A DNA stretch of 38,982 nucleotides from Erysipelothrix sp. Its GTDB lineage: Bacteria > Bacillota_I > Bacilli_A > Erysipelotrichales > Erysipelotrichaceae. Below, piece after piece: positions 7,288 to 15,265 of the stretch. The stretch is taken from assembly GCA_012841625.1 (NCBI GenBank), contig DUUI01000056.1, positions 1 to 38,982 of the forward strand. The letters are read 5' to 3'. A model generated the notes under the pieces. It ran no database searches and was not told where the DNA came from. It worked only from the letters and a program-made list of their open reading frames with translations. The translations under genes and the position numbers were made by a program. Position 1 is the stretch's first letter. Each line of letters begins with the position of its first letter.

Positions 7288-8215
7288 CCATAATATTTAA
7301 TACTCGTAATGATTCGCTATGCGTCATGGATTTAACTTTTAACTGATCGTTTTCAATCGCATCCACTGTTTCATAGACTTCATATTCATACCCTGTAATA
7401 TAATCGAAATTAATCTCTTCTAATACTTCATGTCCACTGTCCTTAACAATTGCTTTTTCCACTTTAGGAATGCCGTGCAGTTCAATTAAGCCATTTTCAT
7501 ACGATAAAGTACTAATATCACTCATAATAGATCCAATCGAGGACTGTAAGGTTGCTAGCATGCCATCAGTAAATTCTAATAAAATAACAACACTTTGGTC
7601 AACTCCTAACTCAGTATCTTTTGAGAGTGCTTTGATAGAGGTGACCTGTGTATCATTAAACATACAAGCCACTGTTATTGGATAGATTCCTACATCAAGT
7701 AAAGATCCTCCGGCTAGATTTGGATTGACCATCCTATCCACATCTTGTTTTTGAATGCCTAGAGATGCATGAACATTTAACAGTTTGCCAAGATTATGCT
7801 TAATCGGAAGTTCTTTGACAGTTTTTACAAATGGCATATAGCGAGGCCACGTTGCATCCACTAATAATGTTTCATTTTCATGTGCAATTATTAAAAGTTC
7901 TTCTAATTCTTTGGCATTAACACAAATTGGTTTTTCGCATAAGACTGAAATCTTGTTTTCCAAGAAATATTTACTCTGCGGAAAATGCGCAGTATGAGGT
8001 GTGCCGATATAGGCTAAATCTGTTTGATTGTCGTAAACAACATCTTCTAAGGATGTAAAGACTTTTTCTATCTTGTATTTTTGAGCAAACTCAGCACCTG
8101 TTTCTGCTTTTCGACTTACAACGCCGTATAAAATAATATCATCTGGTAACTGATTGATTGTTATGGCCATTTCCTTACTAATTTCGCCTGTCCCAATAAG
8201 TGTTACCCTAATCAT
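7235..8215 (-). CDS. Gfo/Idh/MocA family NAD(P)-dependent oxidoreductase
   Basis: 326 residues. The N-terminal Rossmann fold has VTLIGTGEISKEMA (residues 4-17) as dinucleotide loop, and CEKPICVNAKE carries the family EKP motif near residue 94. GGSLLDVGIYPI (about 169-180) begins the C-terminal substrate domain, with the conserved Asp and Tyr region. Such enzymes act on sugars, inositol, biliverdin or dihydrodiols. The substrate here cannot be told from sequence. The ATG overlaps the stop of the glyoxalase-like gene by four bases (ATGA), so translation is coupled. Confidence 0.9.
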   Translation of the reverse strand: MIRVTLIGTGEISKEMAITINQLPDDIILYGVVSRKAETGAEFAQKYKIEKVFTSLEDVVYDNQTDLAYIGTPHTAHFPQSKYFLENKISVLCEKPICVNAKELEELLIIAHENETLLVDATWPRYMPFVKTVKELPIKHNLGKLLNVHASLGIQKQDVDRMVNPNLAGGSLLDVGIYPITVACMFNDTQVTSIKALSKDTELGVDQSVVILLEFTDGMLATLQSSIGSIMSDISTLSYENGLIELHGIPKVEKAIVKDSGHEVLEEINFDYITGYEYEVYETVDAIENDQLKVKSMTHSESLRVLNIMDEVRRQIDLQYPFEKEV

Positions 8216-8577
8216 TTAGATGGGGTAATTTCTATCCAGTACCCATCTGGATCCTCTATAAAATATAATCCCATTTTTGGATTTTCATAACAAATAACAC
8301 CTAGGTCTTTATGAAACTTGTAGGCTGCAGGATAGTCATCAACCTCAAAGCATAAATGCGTTTCATTTTCTCCTAATTCATAGGGAGAATCAACATGATC
8401 ATTTAAATATGTTAACTCTATTTCGAAATCACCGACTTCATCTTTTAAAAACGTAATTGTGAAATCATCGTAAATACCCTGTTTCTTGACACTCATATTG
8501 AGTGCTTTTTCATAAAAATCAATTGACCTCTGTAAATCTTGGACATTGATATTCATGTGAACCATTTTAAACTTCAT
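8212..8577 (-). CDS. VOC-family protein, glyoxalase I (GloA)-like
   Basis: 121 residues from ATG 8577, chosen because AAAGGA lies seven bases upstream. The frame also extends to 8631, but that extension sits inside the preceding gene. It is a single vicinal-oxygen-chelate fold with the four metal-ligand positions of glyoxalase I: His in MVHMNINV, Glu in IELTYL, His in ETHLCFEV and Glu in WIEITP. This fits lactoylglutathione lyase or a related methylglyoxal-detoxifying enzyme. Low-GC Gram-positives often lack glutathione, so the thiol partner is uncertain. It lies between a membrane-protein gene and an oxidoreductase gene in the tex operon. Confidence 0.87.
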   Translation of the reverse strand: MKFKMVHMNINVQDLQRSIDFYEKALNMSVKKQGIYDDFTITFLKDEVGDFEIELTYLNDHVDSPYELGENETHLCFEVDDYPAAYKFHKDLGVICYENPKMGLYFIEDPDGYWIEITPSK

Positions 8578-8578
8578 A

Positions 8579-9268
8579 TTATCCTTCTTTCTTTTTTGTT
8601 TTGGTATAAAACTGGATAATGATAAAAACAATATAGATTACACTTATTATTATATATTCAATGACTGAAAAAGTATTGTATAGTGAATATTCAAATAAAA
8701 GTTGATGAACAATAAAAGTTAGCCCGATAAAATTGATGATGTTTTTTCGAGAATATACTGAATACAAAAGAATAAAGCCAGTTAAAATGGCTAAACTTGA
8801 AAGTAAATTATTAAACCAATTTTTACTAACTAGAAAATACATTAAACCATTATAAGTAATCAGGATAAATGGAATACTAAGTTTCAATGATCCGACAGCC
8901 TTAATTCGATCTAATCCTAATTTTACTCGAGGCAGTGACCAAGATGAGATCATTAATAATATAATATAATTGAGTGATAATAATAACGTTAGATATGACA
9001 AACCTTCATGTCTATTTTGTAATGATAAACTAAACAAAAAGTAGAAGAGTGAAAATCTAAGCCCTATTGTTATTGATTCCATTTTAACTTGTGACCCATA
9101 CCACAAGAGAACAGTAAAACTATGGAATAGTAAAACAATCCACTGCCATAGTTTAATTTCGACAATATAATTAACTAACAGTAAAAGACCAATGACGAGT
9201 GCCCAAGCAATAGTTCTTTTTAGCCAGTTATATTCTTTTAAGACTCTTTTACCCTTATTAAAAAACAT
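8579..9268 (-). CDS. Hypothetical polytopic membrane protein (229 aa)
   Basis: About seven to eight hydrophobic segments spread through the protein, with a basic N-terminus (MFFNKGKRVLKEY) and a basic C-terminal tail (YTKTKKKEG). I recognise no family motif. The ATG shares bases with the tex stop codon (TAATG), with AAGGA seven bases upstream, so translation is coupled to tex. It ends one base before the glyoxalase-like gene starts. Confidence 0.75.
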   Translation of the reverse strand: MFFNKGKRVLKEYNWLKRTIAWALVIGLLLLVNYIVEIKLWQWIVLLFHSFTVLLWYGSQVKMESITIGLRFSLFYFLFSLSLQNRHEGLSYLTLLLSLNYIILLMISSWSLPRVKLGLDRIKAVGSLKLSIPFILITYNGLMYFLVSKNWFNNLLSSLAILTGFILLYSVYSRKNIINFIGLTFIVHQLLFEYSLYNTFSVIEYIIISVIYIVFIIIQFYTKTKKKEG

Positions 9269-11433
9269 TAGACATCCTTCATAGTTAGTGAAATACGTTT
9301 CTTTTGGACATCCACTTCTAAGACTCTTACTTTCACGACTTGTCCGACTTGAACAACTTGCGTTGGATCTGAGATAAAGCGATTAGCTAATTGTGAGATA
9401 TGAACTAAGCCATCTTGATGAACACCTAAATCAACAAAGGCACCAAAGGCTGTCACATTTCGTATGACACCTGTTAAAACTTGATTTGGCTTTAAATCTT
9501 CTATACTCATTACTTCACGGATTAAAACTGGCGACGGGAAATCATCTCTAATGTCTCGTGCTGGGGTTGAAATCGCATCAACTATATCGGTTAATGTTTC
9601 ATAACCCACCTCATGAGTTTTTCCAAACTCTAATAAGTCTTTTTCGTTTACTTTATTTGGGTGATTAAATTTGAGGTTAAAGCTTTTAATCAGTGTTTTG
9701 GCTATCTTATAAGACTCTGGATGAACAAAGGTATTATCTAATTGTTCTTTAGGATTTTCAATACGCAAGAAACCAGCACATTGTTCAAATGCTTTTGCGC
9801 CTAATTGTTTAACTTTTTTAAGCTCATTTCGGCTTATAAACTGACCATTCTGTTCTCTATAATTGACGATATTACTAGCAATTGTTTTGTTGACTCCTGA
9901 AACATATGACAGTAATGATGGTGATGCAGTATTTAATGACACACCTATTTGGTTAACGACAGATTCAACGACACCCCCTAATAAAGTATCGAGTCGCTTT
10001 TGATTCATATCATGTTGATATTGCCCGACCCCGATTGATTTTGGATCAATTTTGACTAATTCAGCCAATGGATCTTGAACACGTCTGGCTAATGACACAG
10101 CACTTCTTAAATTTAATTCTAATTGAGGAAGTTCTATGCTTGAGATTGGGGAAGCGGAGTAAACAGATGCTCCTGATTCATCAACCATTAAATATGGAAC
10201 ATCTAGCTTATTTTCCTTTAGAACATCATTTAAGAATAGCTCAGTTTCGCGGCTTGCGGTTCCATTTCCTAAGACTATTAATTCAACATTTTGTTCTTTG
10301 ATGACTCTTATAACAGTATCTTTTGCTGTTTGTAATCGATTCTCAAATAAGATTGGAAAAATTAATCCTGCATCTAATACTTTTCCTGACTCATCAACAA
10401 TCGCCCATTTACAACCATTTCGATACCCTGGATCTAGGGCTAAAACGACCTTTGTTTTCATTGGAGGTACTAATAAAGCATTTCTTAAATTAACTGAGAA
10501 TAAATTGAGTGCTTCTTCATGGGCTTTAAGAGTTAAATCGTTTCTAAGTTCATTTTCAATTGAAGGTCTAATTAAACGTTTAAATGCATCATCAATAACT
10601 TCCATTAATAATTTATCAGCGAGTGATTCTTGTTTATTACATTTAAAATATGAGACTAAATGACGTTCCCATAAATGGTCGTCAAGTTCAATTGAGACTC
10701 TTAAAACATCTTGTGCTTCACCTCTGTTGATGGCTAAAACTCTGTGATTAGCCATCTTATTATATGGTTCACTATAGTTGTAATATAGTCTAAAGACAGT
10801 GTCTTCTTCAACTTTTGAAACAGTCTTAATTAATCCATGTTTACTGTATTCACGTTTTAGAGCATTTCGAATGTCAGCATTATCTGAGACTTCTTGGGCT
10901 AATATATCTTTTGCTCCTAAAAAGACATCTTCGATTGTTTCTAGTTTTTTTAGATTTTCAATTTCAGGTTGGTTCTCAAAATACTCTTTGGCTGATTGAT
11001 TAATATCACTATCACTTGCCTTGTCTTTAATCATATCAGCTAAAAACTGCAGACCTCGCTTGATGGCGACCCCGGCTCGGGTTTGGCGTTTTGGTCGATA
11101 TGGACGATATAAATCTTCTAATTCGCTTAAGGTTGTCGCTTTATTAATCTTTTCTTCTAGTTCTGAATCACTAATTTCTAAATCGTTTAATGTATTAAAA
11201 ATAGTAATACGTCGCTCTTGGACATTTACTTTTTGTTTGTAGTCATCTTCAATTTTTCGTAATTGTTCATCATCCATTGAACCAATTTGTTCCTTACGAT
11301 AACGAGCAATAAATGGTATTGTATTTCCTTCCTGTAGTAAATCTAAAAAGTTATTAATATGTTTTGCGCTTAGTGATAAATCACTCGCAATGTCTAATGC
11401 ATAGTCCGGTGTTTTTTTCTCTATAATTTTCAT
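9268..11433 (-). CDS. tex: Tex, S1-domain RNA-binding transcription accessory protein
   Basis: 721 residues from ATG 11433. Tex is a nucleic-acid-binding protein linked to transcription and toxin-gene expression. Seen: N-terminal Tex domain with IPFIARYRKEQIGSMDDEQLR, the YqgF/RNase H-like core (LALDPGYRNGCKWAIVD), helix-hairpin-helix repeats (near LLSYVSGVNKTIASNIV), and a C-terminal S1 domain (GVIRNVTAFGAFVDLGVHQD). The length is typical. A frame-open TTG lies at 11448, but TATAAT at 11445-11440 sits six bases before ATG 11433 and there is no ribosome binding site, so the mRNA is probably leaderless. It is the first gene of a five-gene operon ending in hflX. Confidence 0.95.
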   Translation of the reverse strand: MKIIEKKTPDYALDIASDLSLSAKHINNFLDLLQEGNTIPFIARYRKEQIGSMDDEQLRKIEDDYKQKVNVQERRITIFNTLNDLEISDSELEEKINKATTLSELEDLYRPYRPKRQTRAGVAIKRGLQFLADMIKDKASDSDINQSAKEYFENQPEIENLKKLETIEDVFLGAKDILAQEVSDNADIRNALKREYSKHGLIKTVSKVEEDTVFRLYYNYSEPYNKMANHRVLAINRGEAQDVLRVSIELDDHLWERHLVSYFKCNKQESLADKLLMEVIDDAFKRLIRPSIENELRNDLTLKAHEEALNLFSVNLRNALLVPPMKTKVVLALDPGYRNGCKWAIVDESGKVLDAGLIFPILFENRLQTAKDTVIRVIKEQNVELIVLGNGTASRETELFLNDVLKENKLDVPYLMVDESGASVYSASPISSIELPQLELNLRSAVSLARRVQDPLAELVKIDPKSIGVGQYQHDMNQKRLDTLLGGVVESVVNQIGVSLNTASPSLLSYVSGVNKTIASNIVNYREQNGQFISRNELKKVKQLGAKAFEQCAGFLRIENPKEQLDNTFVHPESYKIAKTLIKSFNLKFNHPNKVNEKDLLEFGKTHEVGYETLTDIVDAISTPARDIRDDFPSPVLIREVMSIEDLKPNQVLTGVIRNVTAFGAFVDLGVHQDGLVHISQLANRFISDPTQVVQVGQVVKVRVLEVDVQKKRISLTMKDV

Positions 11434-11439
11434 GAGTTT

Positions 11440-11445
11440 ATTATA
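11440..11445 (-). promoter_or_regulatory. -10 box of the tex operon (leaderless candidate)
   Basis: Minus strand TTGTATAAT, then AAACTC, then ATG. No Shine-Dalgarno sequence fits between the box and the start. The -35 region is weak. Confidence 0.55.
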
Positions 11446-11541
11446 CAAGGTTTTTAATAAAGAATCTTTCTTTTGTTTTAAGAAGTCCTTAAGAATTTCT
11501 TCATAATTAAAACTTAGAATTTAAACGAAGGAGATAAGAAC

Positions 11542-12306
11542 ATGACTATTCTAAAAGTAAATGATGTTACTAAAACATATAAAACAAAATTCACTAACAA
11601 AGCAGTTGAGGCTTTGAGAGGTGTATCTTTTAGTGTTCAAGAAGGAGAATTTATTTCAATTATGGGTGAATCAGGGTCGGGTAAGTCGACCCTTCTCAAT
11701 TGCCTAGCAACTCTAGATAAACCTACATCTGGTTCAATATTGCTACAGAGCCAAGACTTAACAACAATTAATGATAAACAATCAGCTCAATTTAGAAGAC
11801 AACAATTAGGCTTTGTTTTTCAAGATTTTAATCTACTTAACACATTGAGTGCTAAGGATAATATTTTACTACCGCTTGTTTTAGATAGAGGTCTAACTAA
11901 CAAAACTAAGGATAATCTGATGCAGTTAACTAAAACATTAAATATTGACAAGATTATTTCTAAATACCCTTATGAATTATCTGGTGGAGAAAAACAAAGA
12001 GTTGCGATTGCTAGATCATTAATCACCTCCCCTAAACTACTATTAGCAGATGAGCCTTCTGGTGCTTTAGACTTCAAGACATCGACCAATTTATTTGCTC
12101 TCTTTCAGAAGTTTAATAGTTTTAATCAAACGATTCTTATGGTGACACATTCATCACTGGCTGCATCTTATTCGAATCGTGTCCTTTTACTAAAAGATGG
12201 CCACATTGTTGATGAAATTAACAGACATAGTTTGTCAAATAATGAATTTCAAACACTCATTAATGATCGACTTTTAGCAGTTCAGGAGGTTCACCATGTT
12301 TTATAA
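11542..12306 (+). CDS. ABC transporter ATP-binding protein, BceA/MacB type
   Basis: 254 residues. Walker [10 protein letters not shown] (42-50), Q-loop FVFQDFNLLN (91-100), signature LSGGEKQR (146-153), Walker B LLLADEPSGALD (166-177) and switch His in VTHSS. The ADEPSGALD pattern is typical of the COG1136 group (LolD, MacB, BceA). The ribosome binding site AAGGAGAT is strong. Its last 11 bases overlap the permease gene, whose size and topology point to the BceAB class, which gives resistance to peptide antibiotics such as bacitracin. No BceRS-type two-component system is adjacent. It is divergent from tex. Confidence 0.92.
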   Translation: MTILKVNDVTKTYKTKFTNKAVEALRGVSFSVQEGEFISIMGESGSGKSTLLNCLATLDKPTSGSILLQSQDLTTINDKQSAQFRRQQLGFVFQDFNLLNTLSAKDNILLPLVLDRGLTNKTKDNLMQLTKTLNIDKIISKYPYELSGGEKQRVAIARSLITSPKLLLADEPSGALDFKTSTNLFALFQKFNSFNQTILMVTHSSLAASYSNRVLLLKDGHIVDEINRHSLSNNEFQTLINDRLLAVQEVHHVL

Positions 12307-14293
12307 AGTTAAGTTAGCTACTAATAATATCAAGGATAATCTTAAAACTTACTTACCGTTTATTTTTACTGGAGTAATGACTTATATTCTTTTCTCTAGC
12401 ATTAACAATTTAAAAGCGAATCCTTCTTTAGGACAATTCAAGGGTAGCAATACATTAGAGATTGTTTTGAATATTGGCCTACCTGTATTTTTATTTTTCT
12501 TTTTACTCATGTTTATTAATGTTAGTCGATTTACGTTTAAACTTAGAAGTAAAAGTTATGGCTTATATCATGTTCTAGGATTTTCTAAGAATGATATCTC
12601 TATGGTCTATTTAATTGAGACTGTGGGTATCTTTCTGATCAGCTCTATAGTAGGCTTTATTGTTTCGATTGGATTTGATCGAATACTCTTCTGGGCATAT
12701 CAAGAAATTAATCAATCGGAATTAATTATTCAGGTTGCTTTTAGTTTAGACGCTTTGGTTCAAACACTATCCAGTTTATTGTCTTTATTCTTGGTGTCAT
12801 CACTTGTTGTTCTTTATGTTATATATAAATCTAATTCTATGGATTTATTAAAGGATTCAGATGTTGGGGAGGAGCCTCCTTCTTATAATTTAATTATAGC
12901 GCTTGTGGGAATCATTCTTTTAATTGGTACCTATTATTATGCCTCAACGATAAAGAGAGGATTTCTTTCTGAGGAGAACATTTTAACTTTATTAATTACT
13001 ATTCTTAGTGCAATCATTGCGACCTATTTAATCTTTACGAGTTCTTCTGTTTTTATATTAAATAAAGTAATAAAATCTAAGAGAATTTTTTACCGGCCTA
13101 AGGCAATGGTTATTTTGTCTAATTTGTATTTTAGAATGAAGAAGAATGCTTTTAGTTTATCGAGTGTAACAATTTTAGCTACAATGGCTATTTTTACTTT
13201 TGCTGTAACGTCGATGTTATTTGTAAATTTGTATCGAGAACTTCCCCTTCCTGCTACTGATTTTACTTTAAAAACTTATGATAATGAAACTCTTGATTTA
13301 AATGGACAACTAGATTTAGTGGGTGAATTAGATTTAGTTGAATATGAAAACCTTTATTATGATGAGGCAAGACTGGAAATTCAGTACCTTAATTCACATA
13401 ATCTGAATGAGGATATTGGTTCCTCGATGACAACTTTTATGAGACTGTCAGATTATAATTTATTGTACAGTTCTAAAATCATCCTTAGTGATAACCAAAT
13501 TATCTTAGTTGCTCTTGATTATTATCAAAATCAATACGATGTAAGAAAAATTAAAATGTTGGACAAGATTTATACGATTACTAAATATGATAATCGAATG
13601 TTTGAAGATTATATCTTTGATTTGGCTACAATAGTGGTCGTGGATGATTCTGAGTTTACTGATTTAATTAACAAATTTAGTGTTGATTTAACTGATAATA
13701 AGCGTTTAACTGACGTTACGTATTCTCATTTCAATGTTGTTGATTCTAATAAAATGAGAGTCTCAAATGATGAGTATGAAGCGTTTGTTGAGGGTTTCAG
13801 TTTTGAAACTGAGATTGGGTATGGTCTGTCTTTTAATAGAATTAATCAAGGGAATATGAGAAATACTTATAGCTCTTTGCTTTTAGTTGGTTTTATTTTT
13901 ATTGTTATCTTTATTCTAAACCTGTTTATTACTCTTTATTTCAAATACTATCAAGAGGCTCTTGAAGATCGCAGACAGTTTAAAACTTTACAAAATGTTG
14001 GTTTAAGTTATGGTGAGACTAAAAAGACATTAACAAGCCAAATATCGCTTGTTTACTTCTTACCGCTGATCTTTGCGTTGTTTCATATCTACTTTGCGCG
14101 TAATGGACTCTTTGTTATTGGTTCGATGTTTGAGATTATTCCACCATCATATCAGGGTGATGTGTATTATGCTCATCAGAATGGTTCTTTAATTATTAGT
14201 ATTGTTGGATTTAGCGTACTTTACTTATTAATGTTCTTTGTGATTAAAAAGTTGGCTTATGGTCTTGTCATTTCGAAGGAAGAAGTACAATAA
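12296..14293 (+). CDS. BceB-type ABC permease (FtsX fold, large extracellular domain)
   Basis: 665 residues with about ten membrane helices. The first four fall in residues ~15-180, with the FtsX core LRSKSYGLYHVLGFSKNDI. A roughly 200-residue soluble domain (about 312-525) precedes the last three helices. This long domain between helices 7 and 8 is diagnostic of BceB-like permeases, where it senses peptide antibiotics bound to lipid-cycle targets. A second FtsX-like segment (YFKYYQEALEDRRQFKTLQNVG) follows. The ribosome binding site CAGGAGG lies in the end of the ATPase gene. Substrate is not determined. Confidence 0.88.
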   Translation: MFYKVKLATNNIKDNLKTYLPFIFTGVMTYILFSSINNLKANPSLGQFKGSNTLEIVLNIGLPVFLFFFLLMFINVSRFTFKLRSKSYGLYHVLGFSKNDISMVYLIETVGIFLISSIVGFIVSIGFDRILFWAYQEINQSELIIQVAFSLDALVQTLSSLLSLFLVSSLVVLYVIYKSNSMDLLKDSDVGEEPPSYNLIIALVGIILLIGTYYYASTIKRGFLSEENILTLLITILSAIIATYLIFTSSSVFILNKVIKSKRIFYRPKAMVILSNLYFRMKKNAFSLSSVTILATMAIFTFAVTSMLFVNLYRELPLPATDFTLKTYDNETLDLNGQLDLVGELDLVEYENLYYDEARLEIQYLNSHNLNEDIGSSMTTFMRLSDYNLLYSSKIILSDNQIILVALDYYQNQYDVRKIKMLDKIYTITKYDNRMFEDYIFDLATIVVVDDSEFTDLINKFSVDLTDNKRLTDVTYSHFNVVDSNKMRVSNDEYEAFVEGFSFETEIGYGLSFNRINQGNMRNTYSSLLLVGFIFIVIFILNLFITLYFKYYQEALEDRRQFKTLQNVGLSYGETKKTLTSQISLVYFLPLIFALFHIYFARNGLFVIGSMFEIIPPSYQGDVYYAHQNGSLIISIVGFSVLYLLMFFVIKKLAYGLVISKEEVQ

Positions 14294-14308
14294 ACAAAAA
14301 CTTTAGTG

Positions 14309-14314
14309 TATAAT
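14309..14314 (+). promoter_or_regulatory. -10 box of licT (leaderless candidate)
   Basis: AGTGTATAAT, then TAAAAT, then ATG at 14321. There are six bases between the hexamer and the start codon and no ribosome binding site. Confidence 0.55.
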
Positions 14315-14320
14315 TAAAAT

Positions 14321-15163
14321 ATGTTTCAAACCTATAAAATTAAGAAAATCTTAAACAACAATGTGGTCTTAGCGACTCGAGGGTTTGAAGAAGTTGTTGT
14401 CGTTGGTTTAGGCTTAGGACATAATTTAAAGCCCAAGGATGTTATTCCACAAAATATGATTGAAAAAGTCTTTGAGCTAAAGCGCGAGGACTTTTACAAG
14501 ATGCTTAGTCTGGCTCAAGAAATTGATGAAGATACTTTTAATATAGCCTATTATATTATTAAGCGTAATGAACAAATATTTGGTATGCCTTTGGATAATC
14601 ATGCTTATTTAGTTTTGATTGATCACATTAACTTTGCGATTGAGCGACATCAATCAGGCCAAGAAATCCAAAACTTATTAATAGAAGATTTACGTTTAAT
14701 GTATCCAGAAGAATTAAAAATGGCGACTGGAATCCTTCATGATGTTAATGGTACCTTTAAAGTTAATTTGCCTGAAGATGAGGCAGGTTTTCTGGTTATG
14801 CATATAATTAATGGTGTTAATCCAGATTTAGAGAATAAGTCTGCGCTCATGACTGATCTTGTTCTTGATTCATTAAATGTTATTAGAGATTTCTATTTAG
14901 TCTCTTTAAAACCTGAAGAATTATCGACTCAAAGAATCATGGTGCATATCAAATTATTGGTTCAGAGAATAATAACTGGCACGCAAGTTGACTTTAAGGA
15001 ACGGGTTCTTTATAATGTATTTGAGGATTTCCCGAAAGCGTATACATGCGCTTCGAGTGTCCAAAAATTTATCGAAGAGCGTTTAAAAGAAAAAATCAAT
15101 CAACAAGAAATGGTATATTTAACCATTCATCTCAATCGACTTGAGATGGTTCAAGGATTGTAA
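14321..15163 (+). CDS. licT: BglG/LicT-family transcriptional antiterminator of the trehalose operon
   Basis: 280 residues. RNA-binding CAT domain (1-~55, KIKKILNNNVVLA), PRD1 (~65-170) and PRD2 (~175-280). All four regulatory histidines are present: H102 in LIDHINFAIER, H161 in GFLVMHI, H209 in HIKLLVQR and H270 in TIHLNRL. Such proteins bind a RAT hairpin and stop terminator formation when the cognate sugar permease is busy. A RAT-like element overlaps this gene's own stop codon, directly before treP and treC, so its target is almost certainly the trehalose PTS. That is unusual, because these operons are commonly controlled by the GntR-type TreR. The start is probably leaderless. Confidence 0.93.
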   Translation: MFQTYKIKKILNNNVVLATRGFEEVVVVGLGLGHNLKPKDVIPQNMIEKVFELKREDFYKMLSLAQEIDEDTFNIAYYIIKRNEQIFGMPLDNHAYLVLIDHINFAIERHQSGQEIQNLLIEDLRLMYPEELKMATGILHDVNGTFKVNLPEDEAGFLVMHIINGVNPDLENKSALMTDLVLDSLNVIRDFYLVSLKPEELSTQRIMVHIKLLVQRIITGTQVDFKERVLYNVFEDFPKAYTCASSVQKFIEERLKEKINQQEMVYLTIHLNRLEMVQGL

Positions 15164-15179
15164 CCAAACGGGCAAGACC
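15155..15179 (+). promoter_or_regulatory. RAT (ribonucleic antiterminator) overlapping the licT stop codon
   Basis: The element begins GGATTGTAAC, has the loop AAAC, and ends GGGCAAGACC. It matches the known RAT pattern (GGATTGTTACTG, four-base loop, CAGGCAAAACC) but is about four bases shorter around the apical stem. Its last three bases are the first three of the terminator stem, so the two structures exclude each other. The TAA stop of licT lies inside it. Confidence 0.8.
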
Positions 15180-15225
15180 TTCTGTTGATTCACTTTAATA
15201 GTGAATCACGGAAGGTTTTTATTTT
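15177..15225 (+). terminator. Regulated terminator between licT and treP
   Basis: ACCTTC, internal bulge, GATTCACT, loop TTAAT, AGTGAATC, bulge, GAAGGT, followed by TTTTATTTT. The strong two-part stem ends transcription unless the overlapping RAT is held by the antiterminator protein. Confidence 0.9.
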
Positions 15226-15265
15226 CTAGGAACTTTTAAATGCTTGTAGAGAAAGGAGAGAGTAG

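Noticed and set aside
8578-8631. N-terminal extension of the glyoxalase-like protein
   Set aside because: The extension lies in the preceding gene and is not VOC-like. ATG 8577 has a proper ribosome binding site.
10298-10663. 121-residue plus-strand ORF inside tex
   Set aside because: Antisense to the conserved RNase H-like core of tex, with no ribosome binding site or recognisable motif.
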